From positions 44,378,396-44,442,395 of the forward strand of contig CM026395.1 in assembly GCA_014843695.1 (NCBI GenBank): 64,000 nt of DNA, written 5' to 3'. A program made the position numbers and the translations under genes. Positions 20,909 through 30,589 of this stretch are shown piece after piece. Numbering within the stretch: the stretch's first letter is position 1; every line of letters starts with the position of its first letter. The stretch comes from Archivesica marissinica. Lineage: Eukaryota; Mollusca; Bivalvia; Venerida; Vesicomyidae. The notes under the pieces are model-generated. The model made no database searches. It was not told where the DNA came from and worked only from the letters and a program-made list of their open reading frames with translations.

Positions 20909-22192
20909 ATGGCTTCAACTCAATACGGACGCAAACTTATTCCATACCGCAGGCTGCGGGAGCCCCTCGGGGCAAAGGGCATAAGACAGAGCGTGGTCAT
21001 TACGAACAACCCCTCGACGATTGACCAGAACCAGCAGCTCTTGGTCCGCTTCCCCAACCTTGGAGCTAACGACGTGATTGTGCCAGGGACCGTTCGCCTC
21101 GCTTTCACCATCTCACTGACGTCGACAGACGTAAATCGAACCGTCGTCCAGAACCTGGGCCGCGCCATAGTCAAGAAAACGACTATCAAAATCAGTGGTA
21201 ATGAGATTATGTCTATCGACGACTCCGATGTCTACTACTGTTACCAAGATCTCTGGAAGACTGCACAAGAGCGCAGAAATGCTGTCTATCAGGGCATTGA
21301 CACTAGCACTAATCAGAACGTAACCAGACTTAGAATCGATGCTGGTAACAAGGCAGATAACGATGCCGCGCACAACGCAATTTCTGCGGCATACGGTAAT
21401 CGCTATCACATCCCACTCGACTTTGAGCTGCTGGAGAGCCATATGCCATTCTATCAAAGCGCACTGGCAGACCGCCTGGAATACGAACTAACGTTCAACG
21501 ACTATAGCCGTATTATCATCGCTACAGACGTGAACTCGACGTATGCGGTGGAAAACATTTCACTGGAGTACGACATGGTCACGCTGCCCGACCTCGCACG
21601 GAGGATTAGAGAGCAGTATACCGGGCGGCTTGCAATCCTTTATGACAGAGTTCTTCGTCATCGCAAAATAACGAAAAACAAAAACGACACCCTGTGGAAC
21701 ATTAATATCAACGTCCCGGCCCGCTCGATGAAGGGAATCCTGATGCTGTTCGAGGAGGCCGAGGCTAGAGAAACCGAAAGCTTCTACAATCCCAAAATTA
21801 CCAAGGTTGAGGTGACAATTGAGGGTGTCCCCAACCAGCTGTACAGCCAAGGCATGCGCGCCGACCAGCAGTGGGATGAAGCCAAAAAGCAGTTTGCATG
21901 CGGCTCTAAACGCGCCCCAGAGGTTGCTGCGGTAGCCAAAGACCTACAACTCTCGGACGTCTCTCTGGCAGAGTTCCTAACTTCGAAATACGCAGTGTGG
22001 CTCGATTTGCGGACCAGCGATGATGACCAACTCCATGGTAATGGGCGCAGAGTGGAGAATGCCAGCGAGGGTGTAACAATCCAGATAGCTAAAGAAGCAG
22101 ACACCGATGGCGCATTGAACGTGTATCTGTACATTATTACAGATGCACAGCTCAACATTGAAGATGGTCGATTCGTCAGTGCGCTCTACTGA
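20909..22192 (+). CDS. probable major capsid protein (double jelly-roll type), 427 aa
   Basis: The start is the ATG of MASTQYGRKLIPYRRL. The upstream in-frame extension from 20807 overlaps the divergent gene and is Ser-rich, so I reject it. The protein is strand-rich throughout (VPGTVRLAFTISLTS, WNININVPARSMKGILMLFE, VEVTIEGVPNQLYSQGM). Its length matches double-jelly-roll capsid proteins, and it sits directly before the packaging ATPase with overlapping reading frames. It would form the capsid shell. The call rests on context and strand pattern, not on a diagnostic motif. Intact here; B (49564-50846) has a 1-nt deletion. Confidence 0.55.
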   Translation: MASTQYGRKLIPYRRLREPLGAKGIRQSVVITNNPSTIDQNQQLLVRFPNLGANDVIVPGTVRLAFTISLTSTDVNRTVVQNLGRAIVKKTTIKISGNEIMSIDDSDVYYCYQDLWKTAQERRNAVYQGIDTSTNQNVTRLRIDAGNKADNDAAHNAISAAYGNRYHIPLDFELLESHMPFYQSALADRLEYELTFNDYSRIIIATDVNSTYAVENISLEYDMVTLPDLARRIREQYTGRLAILYDRVLRHRKITKNKNDTLWNININVPARSMKGILMLFEEAEARETESFYNPKITKVEVTIEGVPNQLYSQGMRADQQWDEAKKQFACGSKRAPEVAAVAKDLQLSDVSLAEFLTSKYAVWLDLRTSDDDQLHGNGRRVENASEGVTIQIAKEADTDGALNVYLYIITDAQLNIEDGRFVSALY

Positions 22193-22799
22193 TCTACTAC
22201 CCCGCGACCCCCACTCGGCCATCATATGCGGTCAGACTGGTTGTGGTAAAACTGTATTCATACTGGACTTGCTCGAGGGCCCCTACCGCGGGATCTTTCG
22301 GCACATAGTTATCCTCTGCACTACGATTGCGCATAACGCAACTTACCAGAACCGCCCTTGGATCTGGAGGGATGCCGAGGTCTACATACTAGACCCCTGT
22401 GAAAAGTTACATACCTGGCTGCGGGTATTCTACACCATGTTCCAGGGTGAGCCCACCCTGTACGTGATTGACGACTGCTCGGCCAAGGCAGCTATGACCA
22501 AAAAGAAGGACATGCTATCAGAGCTGGCCTTCAGCGGACGGCATGCGCTGCAAAGCGTCTGGGTGTTGACCCAGAAATACAACTCAGTTCTGAAGGATCT
22601 CCGCGAGCAGACACGCTGGGCCGCGGTCTTTCACTGCAAAGATCGTGATTCCTTCGAAGAGTGCCTTCGAGAGAATGACGTCATTCCTACGTATGAAGAG
22701 CGAGCCAAGGTACGGCAAACGCTTGCAGGAACAAAACACAGCACATTGCTGTTAAAGACGGACCAACCAGCTGCTTATAAAGTGCTATTCACAGCTTAA
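22164..22799 (+). CDS. A32/FtsK-HerA-type genome packaging ATPase, about 211 aa
   Basis: Walker A GQTGCGKT and Walker B LYVIDD are spaced as in viral A32-like packaging ATPases. The sensor-like VWVLTQKYN follows. It would pump DNA into the capsid. The ORF opens at 22143 and overlaps the capsid gene by 29-50 bp. I prefer the second ATG (MVDSSVRST, 22164), but the first cannot be excluded. The stop is followed by the next ATG at 22801, so the genes are tightly packed. Intact in both elements (B: 50818-51453, only a few substitutions). Confidence 0.8.
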   Translation: MVDSSVRSTDLLPRDPHSAIICGQTGCGKTVFILDLLEGPYRGIFRHIVILCTTIAHNATYQNRPWIWRDAEVYILDPCEKLHTWLRVFYTMFQGEPTLYVIDDCSAKAAMTKKKDMLSELAFSGRHALQSVWVLTQKYNSVLKDLREQTRWAAVFHCKDRDSFEECLRENDVIPTYEERAKVRQTLAGTKHSTLLLKTDQPAAYKVLFTA

Positions 22800-22800
22800 C

Positions 22801-23904
22801 ATGTGGGAAGCAATTCTGCTAATCACCCAGATCATAATTTCCACCATATTGGGTTGGTTCGTGTGGCAGTATGTTAGACTTAAGAGGCGAGTACGGATAG
22901 CACTAAGAAAAATGAACTGCGACGAACCTCTTGATCAGTTGATGGATGCCGCGCCCCCGATTGATGGGCCGATGGAAACATCGGTCCCGACTACCGAGAC
23001 GCCGGGAGACGAGAGCGCCCGTCAAGACAACAAGCGTCAACGACTTGCAGCCCTAGCAGCAGGGGGGCAGACTGAACAATATCTAGGACGACAACTCACA
23101 ACCGAGCATATTGACAATATGGCAAATAATACTATCGAGAAGCTCTACGCGCGCTATGAAGCGAGACTCGGGGCGGCGATGACAACAACCTTAGGGGCCG
23201 CAGTCATTCAGTTCTACGCAACAGTAGCAAGTATGTTTCTACCCATACAACCAGAAAATCAACCGAGACTAGTTGCAGACCTCGAATCTGATCCGTTTAT
23301 CAACCACGCGTTAAGCACAGCCACGTGCGAGCTATATCACAGGTATGGCATGTACCTTGCACCGCTCACCGCTGCATTAACCACTGCGAAGCATTGCCAA
23401 TTTGGACACGTATGCCCGCTTACCATAGCTAACGATGTCTACACCGGAGAGAGTGACAGATCCTGTAGTTCTATACCGGAGGAGACGCCTGCGAAGCTGC
23501 AAACAACACGACGGAAGGATCCTAAAAAACAAGCGGCAGGACGGGCAGGGGCTGCGGCTCGGAAGGCCAAGGAAGATAAAATACGTGCCGAGCTCAGAGA
23601 TGCTAAAGCCACGTTGCAAACATCGAAACCCTCAGTTGCTGTCACCCCGGTGGAACAGGGCAACGCTGGAGAACAAACGGTTGTCGCCCCACAGCATGTT
23701 TCAGCGGTGGAAACCGAGACGAAACACTGGTACCAGTGTAGCGAGGTATGGACCCCGTGGATCGTTAGCGGTCTTGCATGTGCCTTATGGGTTGTTGTGA
23801 ACAGTAGACGGGAGGCTCATAAACCAATACCCGCCCGAGCTAACATTGTCGTTCCGACAGCGAGTCATTTAAAGACTTCGCTTGACCCATTCTATATGCA
23901 ATAG
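22801..23904 (+). CDS. element A bitopic membrane protein, 367 aa
   Basis: The N-terminus has a membrane segment (AILLITQIIISTILGWFVW) followed by Arg/Lys-rich sequence (RLKRRVRIALRK). A soluble middle holds a hydrophobic helical stretch (AVIQFYATVASMFLPIQ), then a Lys/Arg/Ala-rich linker (about 235-275). A second hydrophobic segment (WIVSGLACALWVVV) lies near the C-terminus. It starts 1 bp after the ATPase stop. Family unknown; a virion membrane or minor structural role is inferred from context. Intact in A, but broken by several small indels in B. Confidence 0.6.
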   Translation: MWEAILLITQIIISTILGWFVWQYVRLKRRVRIALRKMNCDEPLDQLMDAAPPIDGPMETSVPTTETPGDESARQDNKRQRLAALAAGGQTEQYLGRQLTTEHIDNMANNTIEKLYARYEARLGAAMTTTLGAAVIQFYATVASMFLPIQPENQPRLVADLESDPFINHALSTATCELYHRYGMYLAPLTAALTTAKHCQFGHVCPLTIANDVYTGESDRSCSSIPEETPAKLQTTRRKDPKKQAAGRAGAAARKAKEDKIRAELRDAKATLQTSKPSVAVTPVEQGNAGEQTVVAPQHVSAVETETKHWYQCSEVWTPWIVSGLACALWVVVNSRREAHKPIPARANIVVPTASHLKTSLDPFYMQ

Positions 23905-23921
23905 TCGCGCGAAGAAAAACA

Positions 23922-24152
23922 ATGTCTACTGACGGAAAAATGTTGGCCAATGCGGCGTATCATTCGGTTGTGGTATCTGGCCTGGCTGTGGGCTATGCAC
24001 GCCTGGGTAAGATGGCCTTCAAAACAGCTACCCCCAAGCTGGACTTCAATGGCTATGACGTCGGCATGGTAGTTATTGATGTGGGCCTGGCCATGGCCAC
24101 GAAAGATATGCTAATTAAACATGGGATCATACCTGCAGATATCATGAAGTAG
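23922..24152 (+). CDS. element A small hydrophobic protein, 76 aa
   Basis: Short ORF starting MSTDGKMLANAAY, 17 bp after the previous stop, with two hydrophobic stretches (VVVSGLAVGYARLG; VGMVVIDVGLAMATKDM) and the end GIIPADIMK. Probably membrane-associated, family unknown. The B counterpart (52576-52805) has lost one C in a C-run and is frameshifted. Confidence 0.6.
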   Translation: MSTDGKMLANAAYHSVVVSGLAVGYARLGKMAFKTATPKLDFNGYDVGMVVIDVGLAMATKDMLIKHGIIPADIMK

Positions 24153-24169
24153 ACGTATGTATAACAACG

Positions 24170-24595
24170 ATGGCCTCGATCGCAATGCTAGTTGGGGGCG
24201 CCATGGTCAACGCGCTGGCCTTCAGCGGTAGCAACTATCTATTCTCGAAGCTGCGAAGCTCGGGTGTTGACGAGGAGCGCAAACGGCACGACACAGCTGT
24301 AGAACAGCTCCAGGCCGCGCAGTCAGCATGGTCCAACAAACGGGCTGAGCGCCTTGATTGGATTAACGAAGAACTCCGCCGTCAGGGTCATGCCGTGCAA
24401 ACTTTCCGGGACGTCGACACGGCGATCCGTGAGTACGCGCAGGTATTTCCGCATGTCGCGCCGCTGGAGTCGGAACGACAGCCCCGGCTCTCAGACTTCT
24501 ATACACCTAGCGATGACCAGAAAGATCGTGAGATTGTCTTCGCCGTCCTGGGGATGACCGCGACAGTCCTCGTGGCATACAAACTCACCAAGTAA
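24170..24595 (+). CDS. element A membrane-anchored protein, 141 aa
   Basis: N-terminal hydrophobic segment (ASIAMLVGGAMVNALAFSG), then a charged helical stretch (DEERKRHDTAVEQLQAAQ; KRAERLDWINEELRRQGH), a short globular region (PRLSDFYTPSDDQKDREI) and a C-terminal membrane segment (VFAVLGMTATVLVAYKL). The order suggests a two-pass protein with a coiled or helical loop. It is intact in both elements, the best-conserved small gene, which hints at an essential virion role. Family unknown to me. Confidence 0.65.
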   Translation: MASIAMLVGGAMVNALAFSGSNYLFSKLRSSGVDEERKRHDTAVEQLQAAQSAWSNKRAERLDWINEELRRQGHAVQTFRDVDTAIREYAQVFPHVAPLESERQPRLSDFYTPSDDQKDREIVFAVLGMTATVLVAYKLTK

Positions 24596-24633
24596 TTGTC
24601 GCGCTTGAGATTTTGTTTCCTTTCTATATAGAT

Positions 24634-24936
24634 ATGGGTTTACCAGAGGAGCTGTACTTTGCAATGCTTGAGGTTGGGTACTGTGCCAAGCGAAACAAAC
24701 ATCCTGGCCCCCTTGGTCATACTATGATAAACACGGCGCGGCGATTCCTGGAGTCGTGGCGTACCGATCACGCTGCTGTGCAGAAATTCGCTACCAGGGT
24801 CCTATCAGGCCCAACTGACCTTAGAGCTACAACGGGGTTGCTAGATCCGATGACACGCAGGGCATGTTGGAGACTCATAGGATTATTAGAATACATTCGC
24901 GCGCTGGATAGCGAAACAGCCATGTCACAAGCTTAG
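24634..24936 (+). CDS. element A small soluble protein, 100 aa
   Basis: The start is the ATG of MGLPEELYF. The in-frame extension to 24613 lies in AT-rich leader and is less likely. It is helical, with GYCAKRNKHPGPLGH and SGPTDLRATTGLLDPMTRRA. Unknown family. It lies 8 bp before the integrase ATG. In B codon 5 is a stop (53299-53301), so the copy there is dead unless re-initiated downstream. Confidence 0.5.
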   Translation: MGLPEELYFAMLEVGYCAKRNKHPGPLGHTMINTARRFLESWRTDHAAVQKFATRVLSGPTDLRATTGLLDPMTRRACWRLIGLLEYIRALDSETAMSQA

Positions 24937-24944
24937 CTTATACC

Positions 24945-25351
24945 ATGACCGACAGTAATCTTAGCTCGCTATACTACAGTCCCCGCGGTTACTGGAAGGG
25001 GCTCGCAGCCATAAAAACCTCGCCGCGGCCGCTAAGGTCTCCGAAGATGTGACACGGGGTTGGCTGAAGAAGCAGGCCATCTGGCAGATCTACCTCCCCG
25101 CCCCACGACACATACCGCGACCCAAGTTCGACGTACCGGTGCCAAACGACGTCCACCAGGCCGACCTCCTATTTCTGCCTCACGACAGGGCGGGTCGCAA
25201 AACGTTCAAGTACGCCCTCACCATCGTTGACGTGGCCTCCCGGTACAAAGAGGCAGAGCCCCTGGCCACAAAAGAGGCTAAGGAGGTCTCAGCCGCCCTT
25301 GAAAGGATTTACAGGCGGAGCCCCCTGAAATGGCCAAAGTTGCTTCAGGTC
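24945..25351 (+). pseudogene. element A integrase remnant
   Basis: The 5' part of a retroviral/Polinton-type integrase. It has a 1-nt deletion in an A-run near 25013 and is cut off at 25351 by the large internal deletion. The first catalytic Asp region (VHQADLLFLPHD) is present. The second Asp and the Glu are gone, so it cannot be catalytic. The junction with polymerase sequence shares only 2 bp between the parent ends. Confidence 0.8.
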
Positions 25352-27659
25352 CTTGAGCTTGTGTAGTGCCGTCTTCTGGATGTATATGCTGTCTGTGGCC
25401 ACCCGGACAGCCTCATTGGCGTCGAAACGCTGGAGCATGCTGAGGAGATTGATGTGGGCATACGCTAGCATGCTCGCCCTCAAGTGAGCATACTGTGGCT
25501 GGCTTCCGTCATAGTACGTGAGAACATGTCCGAGGGGGCACTTTTGGGGTGCTCCGACAAGAGTGCCACTCTGGCGAGTGTCCCTCACCAGGTAATCCAG
25601 CTCTCCCTGGTCAGTCACGAGGAGCTGCGTCAGTCGCTTGCCTTCAGCTTTGGCGCCCTGGGTGAACTTACCAATAATGCTGCATCCCTGATCACGATCC
25701 TCGGGGAGCCAGACCTCCTCCTGCTTGGTATAGGAGATGATGGCCTCCCGGACATGCAAGTGAGTCAAGAGCCCAGATTCGGTGAGGTATGCGAGGAGGG
25801 GTGTGGGGGCCCACCCCCTCTCCTCAAAATGCAGGGATTACGGGATGACTGTCTTGTTTGAACACCCACTCTGTGACCTCAGCAAACCCTGCGCTGATGT
25901 CTTTGGGCAAAGGCCCATTAATAGCCACTCTCGTCATCCTGTGGGTAGGGTGGCCAAACCGCTCAAAGTATGATTTCGCTTCGCCGAAGCCTTGGAAGCT
26001 GGCAGGGTAGCAGGCCTTCATGTCGATGCTGACAACGTCTCTCGTGTCATAGTCCATGGAGTTCCAGAGGCCACCATGGCCGTGTTCTACACAGGCTTTT
26101 TGGATATCATCTGCGAAGAACGTCGGGGTGGGCTTCCAGCCGTTCCTTTCTTTGGCCACTATGCTCGCCACATGGTTTACCCCAAAGGCCCTGTCGGCAA
26201 GAGATTCGTCACCTAGATGGGTGCAGGCCTCCTGGAGCCTTTGGTGGTCCTCCTGAGTTCTGTAGGTGCGGCCATCCTGCAGGACAAACTGGTCTACACT
26301 CAGCTGCTTGTCTTGCCTGCCACCCAAGAGCCAGACTGCGATTGGCTCATCCTGGGTTGTGTGTCGGATTGCTTCCCGCACATCGCCTTCATAGATGTGG
26401 ACTTGCCTGGACTGTGGGAAGTGGAGGTCTTTGGGCCAGGCGTGGCCGTTGTGGCAGATGAGTTCTACCCTCCCATAACTTCTGGTACCCCGTCTCTGGT
26501 ACTTGCCACTGTTATATATGTCCTCGCCGGCGATGTCCTTCAAGAGGATTGCACGCTGGAGAATACTCTCCAGTCCGGCCACATCGTCGACCGTGGCACC
26601 AGACTCATGGACTTCGTCCTCCCACTCCCGGATTTTCTGGCGTCTGGTTGTGGTGAGACCCTGGCCCCTCAGGGCGCCCTCAAAATGCTCCACGACTCGC
26701 TTGGCCACACAGTTAAGATCGCCGTTTCTTAGCGGGGCAAGGTTGGCAGGATCCGGGTTTCTGAGGGGATAGACGCCGTAGACAACCGCGGTGACGGGGT
26801 ATGCATTCTGAAAGTAAGGCTTGTCGATTCCCGCGAGGGCACCTGGCTTCGTGTTCCGATCGATGGTTACAACTGCCTGACCTTTCTTCCTATCTGTCCT
26901 CACTGGGTCAAACTTGTCTTCGACCACCCAGTCACCTTCATCCCGCTCTCGCAGGTACTTGAGCTTGAGGATATGCTCACCATCGGGGAGCTCTCGCAAG
27001 AGCTCTGCAGCTCTGACATCCGTCATAGTGGCATCCAGAGACATACGGCCCGCCCCGGCCTCTACCCTCCATGTGGAGAAGACCACCGAGGCTTCATCAA
27101 CTTGAAACTCGTCTTTAGCATCGTTCAAGATCCCTATCCACGGTTCATCAGCCGGGAATCTTACCGGGGGAGGGACCGGGATGTCCAGGTCGAATGTATA
27201 TCCCGCGGGGGGTGGGGGCTTCGGCGCTTCCGGGATGTCGAGCCGCTCGTGAAGAATTTCGGGGCCTTCCCTCGCGATCGCGCGGGCTAGGGGTTCTTTC
27301 GAGCCCTTGGTCAGGCCGTGTAGATGCGGCCTCCTCAAGCGTTCCGTGATCTTGCGGAGATGCGGTAGGCGCTCTCGCGGCCGCCTCGCGACCCGGGCGG
27401 CGTACTTCCCGGTCCGCAGCGCCGCATCGACTTCGTCCCTGAGCTGCCCCGCCTCACGGACATGTTGGGCCTTTTTAAGAGGGTTATATCTCCTGAGTGC
27501 GGGGAATCGCCCCGTCTTTACCGCCCGCCGGAGACGTCTCGTGTATTCGGCGGCGCGAACGTTCGCGATCGCCTCTAAGAGGTCTCGTTTCTTGAGCCTT
27601 GATCTTCCACGAATACCCAACTCCCGAGCTTTCAATCGCAGTTCGGTAACTGTGACCAT
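25352..27659 (-). pseudogene. element A family-B DNA polymerase, truncated before helicase
   Basis: Read from 27659: residues 2-32 are a SAP-like helix-turn-helix (TELRLKARELGIRGRSRLKK), then a basic region and a Pro-rich linker (about 150-170). The polymerase palm follows, with motif A (VVSIDMKACYPASF, about 544-555). A 14-bp deletion near 25832 shifts the frame. The next piece (25768 leftwards) carries the fingers-like region and motif C (VATDSIYI). It then runs into the deletion junction at 25351, so the helicase and HNH parts seen in B are missing. It would copy the element genome. A terminal-protein priming mode is expected for Polintons but not visible here. Confidence 0.75.
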
Positions 27660-27763
27660 GATATGGGTATACCTTAATGTACACTATTCTCTAAATCTGA
27701 AGCAACTTTGTACGTGATAGTATGTTATAACGTACAACTATGAAGAGTATATTATAACGGATA

Positions 27764-28099
27764 TTATTTCTCTAAATCTAAAATTATTTTATTCGCACAC
27801 AAGAGTTGGACCAAGACCTTCTCAAATTTTATCCGGGCACGACGTTCGGCGTATACCAATTTATGCTTGATACGTTCACCTCCGCAAGGTTGACATAACT
27901 TACCCTCGCTCTGGGTTCCCACCCCGCAATTCCTGCATGGCACGGGTTCGACCGGCCACCTACGGAGCTGGGCTCGATGCTGCTTGCAATGTTCGAAGAC
28001 GCAGCTCTTTCCACAAGGAATGTGGGAACCAATCACAATCCACCGACAATTATTATGACCTTGAGGCATGATCGTTGTTGTCTTCCGATATATATCCAT
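27764..28099 (-). CDS. element A small cysteine-rich (zinc-ribbon-like) protein, up to 111 aa
   Basis: Cysteine pairs include PCGKSC, CRNCG and CQPCG, with several His between. This pattern suggests one or two small zinc-binding modules. The C-terminus is basic (AERRARIKFEKVL). The first ATG gives MDIYRK; the second, MPQGHNN, is as likely. It lies upstream of the polymerase gene on the same strand. A DNA-binding or regulatory role is inferred. Well conserved in B (58158-58475), with a different C-terminal tail. Confidence 0.6.
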   Translation of the reverse strand: MDIYRKTTTIMPQGHNNCRWIVIGSHIPCGKSCVFEHCKQHRAQLRRWPVEPVPCRNCGVGTQSEGKLCQPCGGERIKHKLVYAERRARIKFEKVLVQLLCANKIILDLEK

Positions 28100-28109
28100 T
28101 GAGACAAAC

Positions 28110-28920
28110 CTTTAATTGGTAGTTTACAATGGAGAATTTTGGTCTTAATATTTTAATAAAATATTACTAAAAAATAAAATAATAACTTCCGATACTGAAA
28201 AAAGATGTTAATAAAATTTTAACTTCGAAAAAAAGTTAAAAAAAGTTCAGCTTTGCTTTGGTTTCGAACCCGCGCCTGCCGGGGACAATGTTAAATTACT
28301 ATATATTAAAATAATAATATGTTGCCCAAAAGAATAGCAAAAGCCCACTGTTATGAAGCGAACCGCAGGGCGGGCTATTTTTATTTTTTTATTTATCCCT
28401 GCGGTCCTTGCTCGGGCATTCCGTCGGGTGTTTTTATACACCCGAAACGGTCCCCAGTCTCAAACAGTCTCAAACACTCCTCTGTCGGAATGCCACCTTA
28501 CGAAACACGAAAGCCAAGGTGCATTACAGAAGTGCCGAGAGTGCATAATTACAGATTTGATCAGAGCGTGCAACCATAACAGACCTCGCGGCTATCGCCT
28601 ACGGGCAATGAATTTATGTTTAAAACTAATATATAAATTTAATATAACCGTTGTGCAATACATGTGTAATACGTAGTGCGCACAGGTGCGCGATTGCGCA
28701 ATACATGTTTACCAATATTACGGTTGAGCTGTACTGCCATCTCGATAACTATTTTGTTAAACGCATATGCTCTGCTGAACACGATGTAAACTGTTATTAC
28801 TAGATTTATATAGGAAAGTGCACGCTTGTATATTGATTAACCCGATGCGATTACTTCCGTGTTGTGTAAGTTTAGTTTATCTGCAAGTGCGGATATACGG
28901 GGTCACCCCGCTGCTCGGAT
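28110..28920. other. element A right arm, non-coding
   Basis: AT-rich, with homopolymer tracts and a short inverted repeat around 'accgcaggg' / 'ccctgcggt' (28365-28405). No convincing ORF. B has different sequence here. Confidence 0.5.
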
Positions 28921-29008
28921 ATGGGTGGGCCGTCCCCAGTGGCTCATATATGGGTGTTTTTTGGCCGTCTGAAATGGGGCTGGGAGCATCCTCGGCCCAC
29001 ATTAAGAG

Positions 29009-30008
29009 NNNNNNNNNNNNNNNNNNNNNNNNNNNNNNNNNNNNNNNNNNNNNNNNNNNNNNNNNNNNNNNNNNNNNNNNNNNNNNNNNNNNNNNNNNNN
29101 NNNNNNNNNNNNNNNNNNNNNNNNNNNNNNNNNNNNNNNNNNNNNNNNNNNNNNNNNNNNNNNNNNNNNNNNNNNNNNNNNNNNNNNNNNNNNNNNNNNN
29201 NNNNNNNNNNNNNNNNNNNNNNNNNNNNNNNNNNNNNNNNNNNNNNNNNNNNNNNNNNNNNNNNNNNNNNNNNNNNNNNNNNNNNNNNNNNNNNNNNNNN
29301 NNNNNNNNNNNNNNNNNNNNNNNNNNNNNNNNNNNNNNNNNNNNNNNNNNNNNNNNNNNNNNNNNNNNNNNNNNNNNNNNNNNNNNNNNNNNNNNNNNNN
29401 NNNNNNNNNNNNNNNNNNNNNNNNNNNNNNNNNNNNNNNNNNNNNNNNNNNNNNNNNNNNNNNNNNNNNNNNNNNNNNNNNNNNNNNNNNNNNNNNNNNN
29501 NNNNNNNNNNNNNNNNNNNNNNNNNNNNNNNNNNNNNNNNNNNNNNNNNNNNNNNNNNNNNNNNNNNNNNNNNNNNNNNNNNNNNNNNNNNNNNNNNNNN
29601 NNNNNNNNNNNNNNNNNNNNNNNNNNNNNNNNNNNNNNNNNNNNNNNNNNNNNNNNNNNNNNNNNNNNNNNNNNNNNNNNNNNNNNNNNNNNNNNNNNNN
29701 NNNNNNNNNNNNNNNNNNNNNNNNNNNNNNNNNNNNNNNNNNNNNNNNNNNNNNNNNNNNNNNNNNNNNNNNNNNNNNNNNNNNNNNNNNNNNNNNNNNN
29801 NNNNNNNNNNNNNNNNNNNNNNNNNNNNNNNNNNNNNNNNNNNNNNNNNNNNNNNNNNNNNNNNNNNNNNNNNNNNNNNNNNNNNNNNNNNNNNNNNNNN
29901 NNNNNNNNNNNNNNNNNNNNNNNNNNNNNNNNNNNNNNNNNNNNNNNNNNNNNNNNNNNNNNNNNNNNNNNNNNNNNNNNNNNNNNNNNNNNNNNNNNNN
30001 NNNNNNNN
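29009..30008. other. assembly gap, exactly 1000 N
   Basis: The round length marks an arbitrary gap. The 299 bp before it (28710-29008) and the 300 bp after it (30009-30309) are near-identical and in the same orientation, so the gap may hide an overlap rather than missing DNA. ORFs crossing it are meaningless. Confidence 0.95.
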
Positions 30009-30225
30009 TACCAATATTACGGTTGAGCTGTACTGCCATCTCGATAACTATTTTGTTAAACGCATATGCTCTGCTGAACACGATGTAAACTGTTATTACT
30101 AGATTTATATAGGAAAGTGCACGCTTGTATATTGATTAACCCGATGCGATTACTTCCGTGTTGTGTAAGTTTAGTTTATCTGCAAGTGCGGGTATACGGG
30201 GTCACCCCGCTGCTCGGATATGGGT

Positions 30226-30584
30226 GGGCCGTCCCCTGGCTCATATATGGGTGTTTTTTGGCCGTCTGAAATGGGGCTGGGAGCCTCCTCGGCCCAAATT
30301 AAGAGGTCTGTTCACCCGGAACATGGAGGGAGGGCTCAACGGGGGGCGCCGAGGCTCCCATTTATTTTGTTACTCACCCCCCCCCTGCTGAGTAAAATGT
30401 GTCGAAGAATGTTGACATAATATTCCAATTAGTTGGGTATATTCCTCGTCGTTTTGGTTATAATATAATAACAAATTTAGGTCGATATTTTAACCCCCCA
30501 AATTCGATTATTTGGGAATTAGAACGAGTTGGAGAGCTTTATTTTAATAAAAAAGGGTCCCATTTATTTTGTTACTCGCCCCCC
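30226..30584. repeat. element A right terminal inverted repeat
   Basis: Inverted copy of 14891-15253, ending in 'gttactcgcccccc'. It marks the right boundary of element A. Confidence 0.75.
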
Positions 30585-30589
30585 TCTCA

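Larger units (their letters stand above)
14891..30584. mobile_element. Polinton-like virus element A (degenerate)
   Basis: The element has inverted terminal repeats. It carries an integrase remnant, a family-B DNA polymerase, a packaging ATPase, a probable capsid gene and several membrane or structural genes. It occupies the neprilysin-like intron between exons 32245-32277 and 9553-9588. Compared with B it lacks 2.1 kb covering the integrase C-terminal half and the helicase, and about 550 bp in the left arm. It contains a 1000-N gap. Most right-half genes are intact, while the polymerase, integrase and some left-arm genes are broken. 15254-15860 holds no gene but has a palindrome and a subterminal direct repeat. 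Confidence 0.85.

Noticed and set aside
28818..30102. ORFs spanning the first run of N
   Set aside because: Most of the reading frame is unknown sequence.
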